Shown here piece after piece: positions 21,633 to 34,608 of a DNA stretch of 64,000 nt. The stretch comes from Ophioderma brevispina. Lineage: Eukaryota > Echinodermata > Ophiuroidea > Amphilepidida > Ophiodermatidae. Position 1 is the first letter of the stretch, and each line of letters starts with the position of its first letter. The position numbers and the translations under genes were made by a program. The notes beneath the pieces are model-generated. The model was given only the letters and a program-made list of their open reading frames with translations. It was not told where the DNA came from and did not search any database. The stretch is from NCBI GenBank assembly GCA_023653785.1, contig JAMKCH010011941.1, forward strand, positions 85,868 through 149,867, given 5' to 3'.

Positions 21633-23808
21633 TATTTACAAGTTATAGTGAACAAACTATGCTAACCCAAGACCTGTGGCACATGGTACTTGGAGAGTTG
21701 CATGCATTCATATGTGGGAATAAATATAGGCCAAAATAATGAACATTGACTTCTATACCACCTAACCTTGATTACTTTTTCCACTAAGCCTCCCTCAATA
21801 TAATTTAAGATTTCTAAAGCCAGGAAGGAGTCTACAAAGCCGCAGGGCTATTATGACCTATATAGAGTGGTCAGTGTCCAGTGGAGTGTCCACTCCTATC
21901 AATGGTCATTTGCCCTGTGTCCATTGTTGGAATTTGTCGAGTAATCCATAGTCCTAGATGATGTGCTGGGGAAAAGCTGTAATTGAGGTCAGAATGGTGA
22001 TGGATATGTGTATTATCATTATTATTACAATCATTTTGTAGCTCGGAGTAAAAAGCTGCCTGTGCATCTGCAGGTAATTTGTAGCGCTCGTCGTCAAGGG
22101 CATGCTGATGATAATGTAATTTATAATATGATGAGGTTTCATTTGCTTTGGATGTATCGAGTAAGAGGGTTAGCTTATGATTTGTCTTGCTATCCTCAGT
22201 TTTTGCTTCTCAGATGGCCCTGTGTTGCAAAAATTTTTTGCAAAAGGGACAAAATATTTTCAAGGGACCACCATATTTGGTTTATGTATCGTCGTATTTG
22301 GAAAGTCCTTATGCACATTTATGAGACGCAAGTATTTTACATTCCTCGTATTTAGCGAGTGAAAACAACAACAACAACTGATGTCACATGCTATCACTCA
22401 TACTAAGCAAAATTAACAGGGGGTCATCGCGAGACTTTTTGTGCATTAGGGATGCTAGAATCTTTTTAGAGGCATGGTTTCTTCAATCGATTGATTTCAC
22501 ATAAGTATTGCAGAAAAATCGTTGGCCGATCAGACAATGGAACACTGGGGAAATGCAACACTGATAACATAAGGCTTGACGCACAGATTTTTATATGCGT
22601 GTGCTTGCGCAACAACAGTGACGAAGTGCAAGTGCTTGTGCAGCAACAATCACGGCGCGCTGTGTGTGAGAGAAATCGGTTACGGGCTTGGGTTATTCCA
22701 TAATACACGCGATTCACTTCCTGTTATATAGTTCTATGGGTCTACCACACATTTCTGTTCATAACATGAGAAACATTTCCTGGACCTTAAATTTCACTGG
22801 GGTAATGAGAAAAATGATCCAGATGTAGTTCAAATTGGGTCTCCTCGATTTGTCCTTAAAAGTTCTGACAATTTTACATCTTTCTTAGACTTTCATGTGA
22901 AATTGTTGTCTTTGTTATTTGGTGACTTGGTTTAAAAGACTACCTTTCATTTAAGAACAAAATCAAAGAACATTATGTTTGGACAATATTTTGCCAGAAA
23001 TTATGGACCATTACTTCAAAGCAAAATTGATAACCTTCAAAACATTGCCAATTAATGCTGCAAGTGTAGCTGTGGCGGGCGTTGAGAGTACTTGAATGTG
23101 CATGACATGCATCGACACATGCATGTCCCCCACAGTGTGTTCAAACGTTATTTCCCTGACAAGGGCAGATGAAACTATTTACATGATTTACGTCACCAGC
23201 ATGCATCACGCTGTTGTTTACAACTTCCACTCGTACTTTCGTAATACTTTCGGCACATGATTCCTACTTCTAAAGATACAATTTCTATAATTACAAGTTT
23301 CAGTGAATATATCCAGCAATTGTACTATTTGTGTAACTGTTTTTGGGGTCATTTGGTAAGAAATCAATAAAAAAAACTATAGGCGGTAACTTGGGCGGGT
23401 AACCGGGGTATGGTAACTTGAGTCTAGGATTAGAAGTTGAGGACTGGTCTAGGCAAGGAGTTTTTTTGTTTATACGATTTGGTCATAATGTCTAGGCATC
23501 GGGCTAAGGAACGGGGCTAGGAATTTCGACTTGCATGTTTATTTTTCTTTTTGGAATTTCAAAATTCATGTGCAGGGCTTAACATTGAGTTTGTGTACCG
23601 TTCGTGACCTTGTACTCTAGCGTAGGCTGTGTTGATACACTTGACCGGGCGATGTTACCTTCCGGCGACAAAGATAAGAATGGAGTCAACACGCATTTGG
23701 CAGTCGGTAAAGGGTTCGCGACGCAAAGGATCTGGGGGCGGGCTTACGAAGCTGATGTTGTGCAAAATGAATACTAATAAAAGCATAAGATCTCAAACAT
23801 ATAGCAGA
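21633..23808. other. No gene identified
   Basis: AT-rich with CpG-richer islands at 22550-22700 and 23590-23760. The latter has an ATG frame (23680 onward: MESTRIWQ, then SRRKGSGG). It could be a short first exon but has no downstream support. Near 23400-23530 the word GTCTAGG recurs. No assignment is possible. Confidence 0.35.
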
Positions 23809-24785
23809 GATGCCAATCTTCCGAATTTTAATCGGAAATACGATTTTTTTAACAATTCGGATTTAAAAATCCCATTTTTCTATATTTTTCAGATTTTTTT
23901 TTTTTTACTTTTTCTCCTTTTTCCCGATTTTTTATTGTGTGATCGTAGATTGAGATTTTAAACAGAAGCTTGTATTCATAATCTGATCTCTCAGACTTCT
24001 GATGCACTCAACGTACATCGGAACATCGGTATATTAAATAGGTTTGCGTAACATCGCGATTTTGGATAAGAGACTAGCATAACTGCCAACGCATGTCACC
24101 TGGGAATGCAAGCTTGATCTATCGGAAAAATACCGATGAAGCGACAAATGAACATGCACATGAATTTACAAGCCTTGGAAACAATTTACAAGACATCAAG
24201 AAGTAAAGGGCACGTTTTCAATAACGTTATCAAAGAGATAACGGCGAAACTTTGCAGTTACATATGAAGACAACTAATTGGGTAGTTGTAAACAGTGGTA
24301 AGTGACGGAAGTCTTCAAATTTTTGATCCATTGCTGCAATTTGAAGGCTGATTGCATGGTTGCAACTGCCGTAGAGCTACACTGCTGCCAAGGATGAACT
24401 GCCAAAGGAAAGCCCAAAGCGTGTCTTGTATCAATAATCTTATGTTAGGCCTTTTAATACCTGAAGTTAATTTGTCAAAACAGCCAGAATTATAGTGAGA
24501 TGATTTGGAGTCACAGAACTACGGCTTTAGCCCCATTGTCAATTTTACATTAATTTAACTCTTTTGGAATGATATTTTACTCTCAGAACTGTATTTCCTG
24601 TAGCTATGAATGTGAGAAACCCTCTGGCTTCGAGGGGCTTTGCCCCCTCGACCCCCACCGGGGCGTTGCCCTGGAAAACCCACAAGGGGCCCTAAGGCGG
24701 GGCCCCTGCACCCCCGGCCGTTAGGGGCATACTCCGGTCGCTTCGCGCCCTCCGTTCGCATTTTCAGATTTTTTTTTTCCAACTC
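23809..24785. repeat. GC-rich block in an AT-rich unknown repeat
   Basis: At 24620-24765 the sequence switches to CpG/CCCC-rich blocks such as GGGGCTTTGCCCCCTCG and GGGGCGTTGCCC. A T-run beginning TTTTCAGATTTTTT follows; the same phrase occurs at 23888. At 23809, GAGATGCCAATCTTCCGA and mirrored ATCGGAAA words suggest an element end. A 75-codon minus frame (CGRGG-rich) follows the GC block. It is repeat-like and not a convincing gene. Confidence 0.4.
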
Positions 24786-25058
24786 ACATTGGACTCTGAT
24801 ATAGCCCTGGTTGGAATAGGTTATGCGGGGTATTCAGGGTAGAAATGGGAATGAAGCTAGATTTTTTCCCTACCACTGTGAAGTGAGGTCAGCGCGAGAT
24901 TTGATGGTAACACCAGTAAACCATGCGCTGGCTTAAAGCGACGTCATATTTACACATGCACACAGAGACGCATGCGTAAAAGCTGCGTCAAGGTTATGAC
25001 ATCCTTGCACGGAGGTAAAGAAATGGACTAAAGAGAATAGTTTGAAATTACCACTTAA

Positions 25059-25605
25059 AGGGGATTAGCAGCGATAATGCGAGAGAATAAAAAAATGTGG
25101 AAATGCACGTTTTAAACTTATAAATCAGGAATGAGTGTGTACAATTCCACGTAACTGCTTTGATGTAGAAACAATCCACTAAATAGTGAAAAAAAGAAGT
25201 ATTTGAGGAAATTTGTCATACTGTCTCCCGCAAATAGACATACAGCGACGGCATCTCAAAATCTGCACTAAACAGCTGATTGTTGTTTGCACCAGTACAG
25301 AATGAACAAAGGTCAATAATGTTTGTGTTTGAGGTCAAACTGTATTGATCATGGTGCACAATATCACGCTGAAAATCTGAGATATTCACCGGGATAGGCT
25401 TTTTTTATCTCAAGTCTGAATTTTGATACGCACGTATAGAAATTACAGAATCGGATAAAAAGTACTGCCTTGTCTTTAATGCACGGACTTCAAGCCAACC
25501 ATTTGCAGGTTATGTTCGCATATCCATGGCAGTAACAAAAATATAAAATATGAATTTTGATGATTTTTTCGATGTTTCAGATTAGCAAATCGCTGCTAAT
25601 CCCTT
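25059..25605. mobile_element. TTAA-type MITE K
   Basis: It is flanked by TTAA at 25055-25058 and 25606-25609. The termini AGGGGATTAGCAGCGAT and ATCGCTGCTAATCCCT are perfect inverted partners over 16 bp. The length is 547 bp. No other copy is in the window. Non-coding. Confidence 0.85.
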
Positions 25606-25652
25606 TTAACATGCTTGCAGAATTCCACATGACAGGCATGACTCCCTGTAAG

Positions 25653-25867
25653 TTACTGTAAAAGTGGAAATTTTCGCGCTACATTAATTTTCACGCTTTT
25701 CGCGCGCTTCTGAGCTAGCGCGAAATTAAAAACCCGCGAAAATGTTTATTTTGTGTGTAGGTCTATGTAGGACAGCTAAAAAGAGCGAATTTAAAAACAA
25801 GCAAAAATGTTAAAAATCGCTGAAACGCGAAAAATTACACACACGAAAATTATCACTTTTACAGTAC
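25653..25867. mobile_element. TA-flanked MITE Q, TTCGCG-rich
   Basis: The ends TTACTGTAAAAGTGGAAATT and AATTATCACTTTTACAGTA are inverted partners. The interior is rich in TTCGCG and CGCGAAA words in both orientations. TA at both tips fits a Tc1/mariner-like target duplication. It is about 215 bp, non-coding. Confidence 0.7.
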
Positions 25868-28800
25868 ACAATTTCTTGTGTTCACCTGATGTGGTATCCA
25901 GTCCCAGTTGGTTACCTGACACATTCTGCTCTCCCATTTGAGCATTACTAACAGGCTATGCCCCATAGGTAACAACCAGACCAAGACAAATTCCCTATAG
26001 TCTATTCACTGTGTAATCAAACTTAACCTTGTTAGGGTTGTGAAATTATGATATCTGCATGCAGGACATTTGTCACAATGTAATTTGTAAAATTGTACAG
26101 GATTAGCAAGTGGAATAACTAAACCATTCGGTTGTCAAACTCTGTCGCTATTGAGATTTTTTGGTTTTTACTCTGGCTTTATGACTTTCAAACAGCTGCA
26201 GCACTATCATTGTTATCATCATTCTTTTAAAGTGAGGTTAATAGTGGCGAGAACAAAACTTTAAACACAAAAAAAACAAAATGTTCACAGTGCTGCATGA
26301 GTGCATAGGACAGTTAGACCCAAAAGCAATGGTGGCTCCTCCAGAGGGGGAATGGGGAAAAGTACACACCTCATCAGAAGAAAAAAATGACCAAGATTTG
26401 GGCAAAAAATTAGAAAATTTGGCCAAAATTGGTTTTAAGATGTCAATTTTTGGATATTTCCGCCCTGCCTCCAAAAAAAAAAATCCCCCTTTCCCCCCAA
26501 ATTTCACTTCTGTCCACCCATTCCGCCCCAAAAAAAAGTCTGTCACTGCCACTGCCCAGAAATAGGCACGACTTGGTAGGAAAATGGTTAGGGCCCCCCC
26601 CCCAAATTTTAAAATAATCTCACCAATTCCTATGCTGCTTTGCAATTTTGTTTCAAAGTTTACCTCTTTAAAAACGTGAGATATAATTGCAGCAGAGCGA
26701 TATGGAGTTGTTTGCCAGAGAACCAGAGTGCATTACGATTGACTCATTAGACTTTTTGAGTCCAAATTTGGAATTGAGGTCAACATTATTGGGTTTTCGT
26801 TGCACACATCAACATGAATCGCCCTCATTGGGTGTTAACTGCCTTGCTTTCAAACGGTTATATGCTGCTGGGGTAATAAAACACGCTTGATATTCTCCTG
26901 AAGTTAACTAGATATTATCAGAATAAATATTTGATCCCTTACAGTTTGCCTACCTTGCATATCCTGAACCTTTATTGCTTTGAAACCCCAGTAAAATGGC
27001 TTATATCAATGAGCCTAGGCTCCAGATAATATGTTATCTGTGTCAAAGTTCGGCATTCCCTCGTGGCCTCAACCCCAGAGGAAAGGAAGTTAAAGGGACC
27101 TATATCAACACCCGTATTGATAATTTGATTATTTGTCTCTGGTTATTATCTAGTTGGCAATCCTGGGGGATTGCAAATCTTCATGCAGTCAGGCTCTTAT
27201 AGCCCATTTCTCTAACTTGGAATGTGACCTTTACTACAGGGATGTAATTTTCAGGCAATTCTGAATTCCGGCCTCTGTTAATCCAACTTTCCGCAATTTA
27301 GCCATAATTCACACACTTTGTCAGGCCTTTCAGGCTTTACTCTGTGTTAAAAACTAGGAATTGAAGGAAGCCCTCTACACCAATCTAGTTGCAGTGATGC
27401 CTCTTATTCACTATTCCAAGGCTCACAAAGAAAAGAAATATACCCTGTATTGTTATGATCCGAAGCACTGAAGGGATTAAAAAATAGTCCTATAAGGCCT
27501 GCTTATCAGAAAAGTGGTGGTGGTCCCTACCAGGGAACATTGGGACAGTCCAGCATAAGACCAGAGGGTGTTTGAACAATCCCCCTAATGCAATGCCCTG
27601 GTCCATATTGTAGTATACTATTATTAAACCAATTTAGGGATGAAAAGTGTTGCAGAAGTTTAAGAAACCACAAGACATTTATGATCGTTATAAAAAATTT
27701 CCCAAGTACTGACGCTTTGTGAGTTAAAATGGGCGCAAAAGTCAAGGGTTTATGTGTTAGAATTTTTGTGGGAATTACATCCCCTATGAGGTGATGAAAT
27801 TTTCCAAAACCTGGGGTGCATGTGGGATTGGCACAATTCACCCGCTGAGATGAGACTAAATAGCCAGTGAATGGGGGCCATGTCCTGGCTTTTTGAAATC
27901 ACTTTAGATGTTAGCTATTTATCTATAAAACTTTACCTATTTTGCTAACTTTCTCTGTTCATTGTACTTCACTGTCATGGCATGCATAGGATAGGTTCAT
28001 GGAGATCAGTTCATCATTATTCTGAACTTGTGAGTGGCTTACTTTGGCAGGCAGTTCTCTGCTTTCAAAACTCAACTTTTTTTATGACGACCAAAAAACC
28101 AAAAAAATTGATGTGCTGGTGCCTTTAACAAGAGGGATCTATGACTAGCAACCAGCCTATGGATCCTCTTTAAAATGCAAGAACTGCTATAGATGAGGGA
28201 CAGAATTAGGGATTATTTCCCCAAACTAATGCTTGTCAATCAGGGTTCAACTATAGATTGACATACGATTGCAATTTCTGTCTACTATAATAAGTTATAC
28301 CTTTGTTTCACAATGTTGAAAGTCTCATTTATTATGAAAAAAAAAAACAGAATAAACAAAAGATCAAATGGCGACAATTTGACAAAACTATTTGATTATT
28401 AGTCACTAACTTCCTCCTGTGTAAATTTTCCAAAATTCCTTATGGCAAATATGATTTTCATCAAGAACTAGTTTAACATGTCGGTTCTCGTATTGGAGAA
28501 TAAGCATATTAGAGTGGTGCTATAACATACAAAATCCTTGCCCGCGCGGAAGAAGAAGCGCGGGGCTATGGATGTTGAATAACTTGACAGGCATGGAGTT
28601 TGCTGTATTGAAGCATGGAGAGACCTTGTCATAACAATTTTTCATGACAATTGAAAATGCTGAAACCGTAGGAACTGCTAACATTACTATGGGGTGAGGA
28701 AAATGACATAAAGATTAAGCAAACACAAGATAGTTTTTGTGAACGTAAAATGATGATACAGTGGGAAGATAGACTGTATTTCAGTGTTTATTACAAATTT

Positions 28801-29600
28801 ATTGGGAGCTGTACAATTCATTTCCATGTGTTTAAGTGGGGCAATATGAGGCCAGTTAAGGCGAACTGCCAACAGTGCACGGTTAATACTGTATACTCAG
28901 GGGTACTTTATCATGCATATTCAGAAATTTGCAATTTCTTGGCAGCTGACATCAGTTAGCGGGTCTCGACTATTGAGTGAACTTGAATCAACACTTACGA
29001 TACCAATATTTATACATATTCAGTTTTTCGGTAAAAGTCACCTACACATGTGCACAAGTAAGATTTTTTGTTGGGAAAACTATGGTATTTATCTCTCACA
29101 ATTCTGGTATTTTGGATGTTTTTTTTAATAATGTCTGCCATTGCGCGGGGCATACAATGGTGCCCAGCACCAAAATGTTTCTTGTTTACCTTTGCAAGTT
29201 TATATGGCAAGATTCCTGCGATGGATTTTTCTGATTTTTCAAGATGTAATGTTTTGCATGCCCCTAATTATATCAGTTGTTTCAAAATTGTGTTGCACCA
29301 CTGCAAAAAAATTGCTCTAAAACTAAAAGAGGCGATATGCATGGGGTCTAACAGTGTTGTGTGATTAGGGGATGAGTGATATTGTGATAATGATTTAGAC
29401 GAACACAAACAAAACAAACAAATTTATGTACATTATACTGGTATTATTCATAAATTGTTATTATCACAGACTTTTATTTGAAATGGAATACGCTATGATT
29501 GATAAAGGAAAGAAAATAGTCCTCTTAAAACAACAATGAAGGAAACAGACAAAAAAGGTTATAATTTACAACAAGTGTGAAATTAAACCTCTGATGATTT
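25868..29600. other. No gene; one C-rich repeat-like patch
   Basis: At 26320-26600 there are A- and C-runs, GCAATGGTGGC on the left and GTCACTGCCACTGCCC on the right. These suggest a degraded hAT-like insert. The 135-codon minus frame across it is a by-product. At 27655-27760 lies a second copy of repeat U. The remainder is AT-rich with no supported exon. Frames at 28913-29364 overlap in several phases and lack splice sites. Confidence 0.4.
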
Positions 29601-29607
29601 TGATCTC

Positions 29608-29680
29608 TTGTATTTTAATATATATATCTATATATTAAATACCGGTGGTCTGTTGTTTATCTGTCTGTCTGTGCTGTCTA
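29608..29680. repeat. TA-rich and CTGT microsatellite
   Basis: ATATATATATCTATATATTA is followed by CTGTCTGTCTGT and related CTAT words just before the GGTCA array. Confidence 0.7.
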
Positions 29681-29689
29681 TCTGTCGTG

Positions 29690-30780
29690 TCGAACCGAAG
29701 TCTATTTTCTCGGAGAACGAGGTTAGGCACGGTCCTGAAACTTGGTGGGCGGGTGGCCCCTTGACACGAAGACCGATCAGTTGTAGTTAGTTGGTTATGG
29801 GTGTTCGGGATCAAAGGTATATGAGGTTCAGTCAAGGTCAAGAGGTCAAATCGACGCGCCTATTTTGCTCGGAGACAGAGGGTCACACGTTCCTGAAACT
29901 TGGTGGGTGGGGTGGCCCCGTTGACCTTACGAAAGACCAAGTAATTGTATTGGTTAGTGCGATTCAAAGGTCATCGGAGGTCATTCCAGGTCAAAAAAGG
30001 GTCAAATGGGGTAAACATTGGTGTATGCGCATGAAATTGGATGGTGGGGTTCGATTTTTGATGTCGAAAAATGTGAAAGGTCACAAAAGGTCATCCCGGG
30101 TTATTCAAAGGTCAAATGAGGTTTAACGTTGATTCTCGGAGAGCCGGGGGTCGCAAGTTCCTGGAAAATTGGGTGCTCTTGACCGTCCGAAGACAGATGG
30201 TGGTATGGTTAGTGGATTAAAGCGTATCAGGGTCATCAAGTCCAAATGAGGGGGTGGTCAAATGGGTTAACGTTGGTGTATCCAGACGACATTGATGGGA
30301 GGGCGGGGTTCGATTGTTGATGCTTGAAATTTTGAAAGGTCACAAACAGGTCAAACAGAGTCATTCAAGGTCAAATGATGCGGTAAAGGTTGTATGGACA
30401 TGAAACGGGAGGATTGGGGTCAATTGTTTGATGCAAAAAATTTTGAGGTCCGACAAGGTCATAAGGGGTCATTCAAGGTCAAAGACGGTAAACGGGGTAT
30501 GGAAATGAACTTGGAGGGTGGGGTCGAATGGTGATGCCACAAGTTTGAAGGTCATGACAAGGTCATTAGGGGTACATTCAAGGGTCAAAGGAGGTCAAAG
30601 GGAGTAAATGTGCGTGTAGGCATGGCAATTGAGGTGGGGTTGGTGTTGATGACAGCAATCTTAAAGGTCACACGGTCATCAGGGTCATTAGGTACATGCG
30701 GTCAAACTTGGGTAAACTTTGGTGTCATCCAGACAAAACTTGGTGGCCCAAAATTGTAAAGGTCATGACGAGGTCATTCC
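29690..30780 (+). repeat. Degenerate GGTCA tandem array, about 110-125 bp period
   Basis: A unit of the form GGTCAAA-GGGTAAACGTTGG, TGGTGGGGTTCGATT, TTTTGAAAGGTCA, AGGGGTCATTCAAGGTCAAA recurs. Starts lie near 30000, 30247, 30370, 30477, 30595 and 30700. Two units of a related type (CTCGGAGA, CCTGAAACTTGGTGGG) precede it near 29710 and 29868. Indels are frequent between units. No coding. AGGTCA half-sites are extremely dense. Confidence 0.75.
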
Positions 30781-30932
30781 AGGTAAAGGCACCGCGAAAC
30801 CTGGTGTCATTCATGCCAGGTGATCGCGAAACCCAGGTGAGTGATCACGAACACCCACGGTGGATCGCTAACCCAGGAATCGCGAAAAAACACAGGTGGG
30901 TGCTCGCGAAACACAGGTGATAGAGAAACCGG
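30781..30932 (+). repeat. GCGAAACCCAGGTG minisatellite
   Basis: Variants of GATCGCGAAACCCAGGTG recur about six times with a spacing of roughly 18-25 bp, directly after the GGTCA array. Units are degenerate. Confidence 0.65.
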
Positions 30933-31231
30933 AACCGGCCTAACCTAGTTATATTATGATAATTTGTTTCAATGGTGACAGAGAGGAGCTAATATGTTGA
31001 TTACCTTTGTTAATATTTCTTTGTGATTTTGGTCCCCTTCCACTTCCATTGTGCAGTAAAGAAGTTGAAAGGGTACTGGTTATGTATATAATTCAAAATA
31101 TGTATTACATTCAATACTGATCAGAAAGATATACTAATGTTAGGTAACATATGAAACCGATAACATATTCTGTGGTGTCACTCTGGGAATAAGCCATCAC
31201 CACACAGATGTGGGTAATAATGGCAAATTAA

Positions 31232-31557
31232 AGGTGGGGTGTTCTGATTTATGTGTATCGTGTTCTCTATTTGATATGAGAGCCTGGCACCTGCATACCC
31301 TTAATATCAAGTATCGTGGGAAACGAACTTGCGGTTTTGATAATAGAAGCAATAATGCATATTACAAGACCCTATTCACTTTTGATGGTTAACCATTAAA
31401 ATGTCAGTTTTTGGCTTATATCTTGCAATGAAGTGGATTGGGAAGCTGAAATTTCAGGACAATAATGAAAAATACAGCTTTTCATCTGATATCAAAGTTT
31501 ATCTACTTTTTGCGGGTAAATCACGGGGGGGTCCCGAGAGGCGATTGGAAACAAAGG
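31232..31557 (+). mobile_element. TTAA-type MITE A, copy 2
   Basis: TTAA precedes it at 31228-31231. The left part matches the right part of 8101-8436 inverted (ATTTATGTGTAT, GTGTTCTC, TATCAAGTA, TGCATATTACAAGACC). The right terminus has decayed (GCGATTGGAAACAAAGGC), so the second TTAA is lost. Non-coding. Confidence 0.75.
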
Positions 31558-32629
31558 CAAACCTATTAAGATAGTAGAACTGTGTCATGATCTGGCCTTT
31601 ATTATTTTGTTCATCAGCACTTCATTCTTACATACACAGATCATTTATGTGTTTTTCCACTCATGGTCTAGGTACAGGGTGAGGCTGGAGTATGTATGTG
31701 ATAATTTGACAAATTAAGTCAACGAGAAGTTATCACTCTCTCTTGAAAAGCAACTTGGTCACTGGTATGATCTAGGAAAGGAAATATAAGAGTACCATTG
31801 AAAACTATAACTTGGCACCCATTCCTGGAATCAAAGGTCTAGATGTGCCGGGAGATGTGTCCCATCTCCAGTGGATGCACATCCCCATATGGTCATCATT
31901 TTGTTTGTATTTTCCGGCTTATTCACTTCAGATGTTACTCTAAATGTGCAAAATGCCTGCTTTGGACAAAAAATCAGGTGCATTATCTCTTGAATTGCTC
32001 TTGTTTCTCTTTAAGTGTAGCTGGAAAGCAAAACACATCGGCCACCCTGTAACCAGAAGCCCCAGTTAAGTCTGCATAACCCAGTTATGGTTACTAAACA
32101 AACCTGCTATCTTGACCTACAATGTGATAGCACAGCATGCATGTCTCTTCACCATGAATACCAATTCCAGGCTCCTGCAACGGTTAACAAAATGCGAGCG
32201 GGAGAATCCCTTTCCTTAAGACTGTGCTTGTTTGTACCTGATTGCATGCATTTTTATTGACCAATTTTAGATGTCGATCTTGCAGAAGTGGGTGTCAATC
32301 AATTTGCAATCAATTTTAGAGTAATTAATTCTACTCTTTTGGAAATACGGAACTAATTCAGTCTGTTGCTAATGTAAATAGGTCAACATTGAATGGCTGA
32401 TTAGCTCCTCAGTTAAATGTTAACAAAAGTTTTAATGGAAATAGCTGCCTTTTAAGAGAGGAGGTATTTTAACCAAAGAAGATATTGTGCATAGATACAC
32501 AGTAAATTGCAAAGTCACATGTCCTAATAAAGATCAAGGAGGATAAGTCAGTGGCGATGGGCAGGTCATATTGTAGAAATGCTAATAGATGGGCAAAAAA
32601 AATTGTAACCAAGATCAGGAAAGAGAAGA
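31558..32629. other. No gene seen
   Basis: AT-rich with no supported exon or repeat boundary. Confidence 0.45.
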
Positions 32630-32912
32630 TGAGGATGGCAGAAGAGGAAGGAAGGCAGGGCGGCAAGCAGGCAGGGGAGGGGGTGGGAGAGAGAGAGAGG
32701 GGAGAAAGAGGGAGGGGAGGAGTGAGTGGGTGGGTGGGTGGGTGAGTGAGTGAGTGAAGAGGGCGGGCGGGCGGGGCGCTAGATACACTCGATGGCAGGG
32801 AGTCCGTTTGTGTTATTTTGCCCAGGCAGGGGGTGGGAGAGAGAGAGAGGGGAGAAAGAGGGAGGGGAGGAGTGAGTGAGTGAATTTGCGGGCGGGCGGG
32901 CGACCGACCAAC
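32630..32912. repeat. GA/GGGT/GCGG microsatellite with a repeated block
   Basis: GAGAGAGA, GTGGGTGGGTGG, GAGTGAGTGAGTG and GCGGGCGGGCGG tracts. A block of about 55 bp starting CAGGGGGTGGGAGAGAG appears twice (about 32677 and 32828). The 64-codon frame across it is low-complexity and not a gene. Confidence 0.9.
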
Positions 32913-34229
32913 CGTAGGCCGTAGCTATTATGGTCTCATCAGTGATCACATAAGTGAGAGATTAGTAATTTAGTATACATCGCTAGATTTAGCTAGATTG
33001 GGTTCAACTTGTTATGGAAAGTCTCTTGCTTGAGAGTAGTAGCATATTGGTCTTAAAGCAGCAAGAGAGCAAAACAGTGACATATAGTTGTGAATTGTAC
33101 AAATAGACAAAATCTCACCATCAATTCTATCACTGCAACATTTATAAACTAAGCTGATGTTGATGTGATTTTAAATTTAGCAAACTTTGGTGTGACATTT
33201 ACTAAACCCAACCATATATTAAAAAAAAAAAAATAGTGTTTTCGCTTTTGCGTTGTATTTACCCCCCTGGCACTTTAGCAGAAGGGTATTTGTCATATTA
33301 AACTCGGAACAAGGGCCGTCGGCTATCACCACTTCATAACATGCAGCAGCCATTTAAATTATAACCCAACCCTATTGATTTCAGTTGACAAGTTATTATT
33401 TATTACTTCGCTGAAAGATGAACACTGCCAGGCATAGTTGTAAATCACTGACAGAGGATCTCGGACACCTTCAATTTGCATTTCCAGTACAGTTTTTTAG
33501 TGCAAAGGCCCCCTGAAATAAAACCCTGGGTACCTATTATTTTATGTTTCTTCTGACAAGTACCAAAGATTGTTACCAAAGGGGTTAACGTTTTGACACG
33601 CAGACACACAGATACACAGACATAAGACCAGAGTAATCCCTATGTACCTTCTGCAATTCTTGCAGACGACACAAAAATCACAATAAAGCAGTGTTATTAT
33701 ATAAAATCATTTACAATGGCAATAATAATTAATGCATACAATAGTGTCATTATGATTGCGGATACTTATTTTTATAAGGTCCATAATTAAAAGAAGTGTC
33801 ACAGTTCATCAATGATATTTTCCCAACAGTACAAATGATACACAATAGCTCGTGCTCATTGGACAACAATGTCGCCTGTACATGTCAGTAAGGAAGAGAG
33901 CTTCATTGATTGGCCACATATATTCGAATAAACGCCCATATATGGAAAAGCAACCCCCCCCCCCGGAGAAATTTTTGCAATCACAGAATTTTTTCTTGAA
34001 ATGCAAAAAAAACGGCAGTACAATCTGAACAAGGCTCTCTGACCAAGCTGGCTAGCTAAAGCGCAGACACCTGTGTTGGAACCCGGATACAAATTTAGCT
34101 ATGGCTATGATTTCAACTGGTCAGTGTCACAATCCGTTTGGTCAAAAATACTGTTGCTTTATGGTAGTTCGCTGGCGATATAATTCAGATTCAGACTGCC
34201 TTGAACAAGGCTAGTCCTCAGGGGGGTAA
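32913..34229. other. No gene seen
   Basis: AT-rich. A C-run lies at 33953-33965, and a CAGACACACAGATACACAG patch at 33600. Confidence 0.45.
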
Positions 34230-34608
34230 TTTTTGTGTCGCCTGCCCAAAGGCAGGAAGACACATATCGATCACTTTGTCCACTGTTGATGTTTGTTGTT
34301 GTTGTAGTTGATGTCTGCTGTTGTTGTCTGTTGTTGTTGATGTCTGTTGTTGTGAAAAAGGGTTAACATTTGCCTGTAATATATTCATACTTTGATGGAT
34401 TTATACCAAACTTGGGTCATCTTGGCATCCCCCATTTGTTGATGAGGCCCCATTTGTTGATGAGGTCAGAGGTCACATACCAAGGTCAAAGGTCATTTGA
34501 GGTCAAGTTGTAAAATAGCTGAAAATGTAAAATTGACCTCATTTGAAAAGTTTAAGATCATTTGGAACCAAAATTGAATCATAGGTGCAACATGGGATCC
34601 CTGATTTG

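Noticed and set aside
22008..22355. 115-codon plus frame
   Set aside because: No acceptor or donor fits, composition matches the flanks, and another overlapping frame is equally open.
26238..26645. 135-codon minus-strand open frame
   Set aside because: It crosses a patch of A-, C- and T-runs that looks like a degraded element. The product is Phe/Ser/Gly low-complexity.
32551..32745. Lys/Arg/Glu/Gly-rich 64-codon frame
   Set aside because: Low-complexity translation of a GA/GGGT microsatellite.
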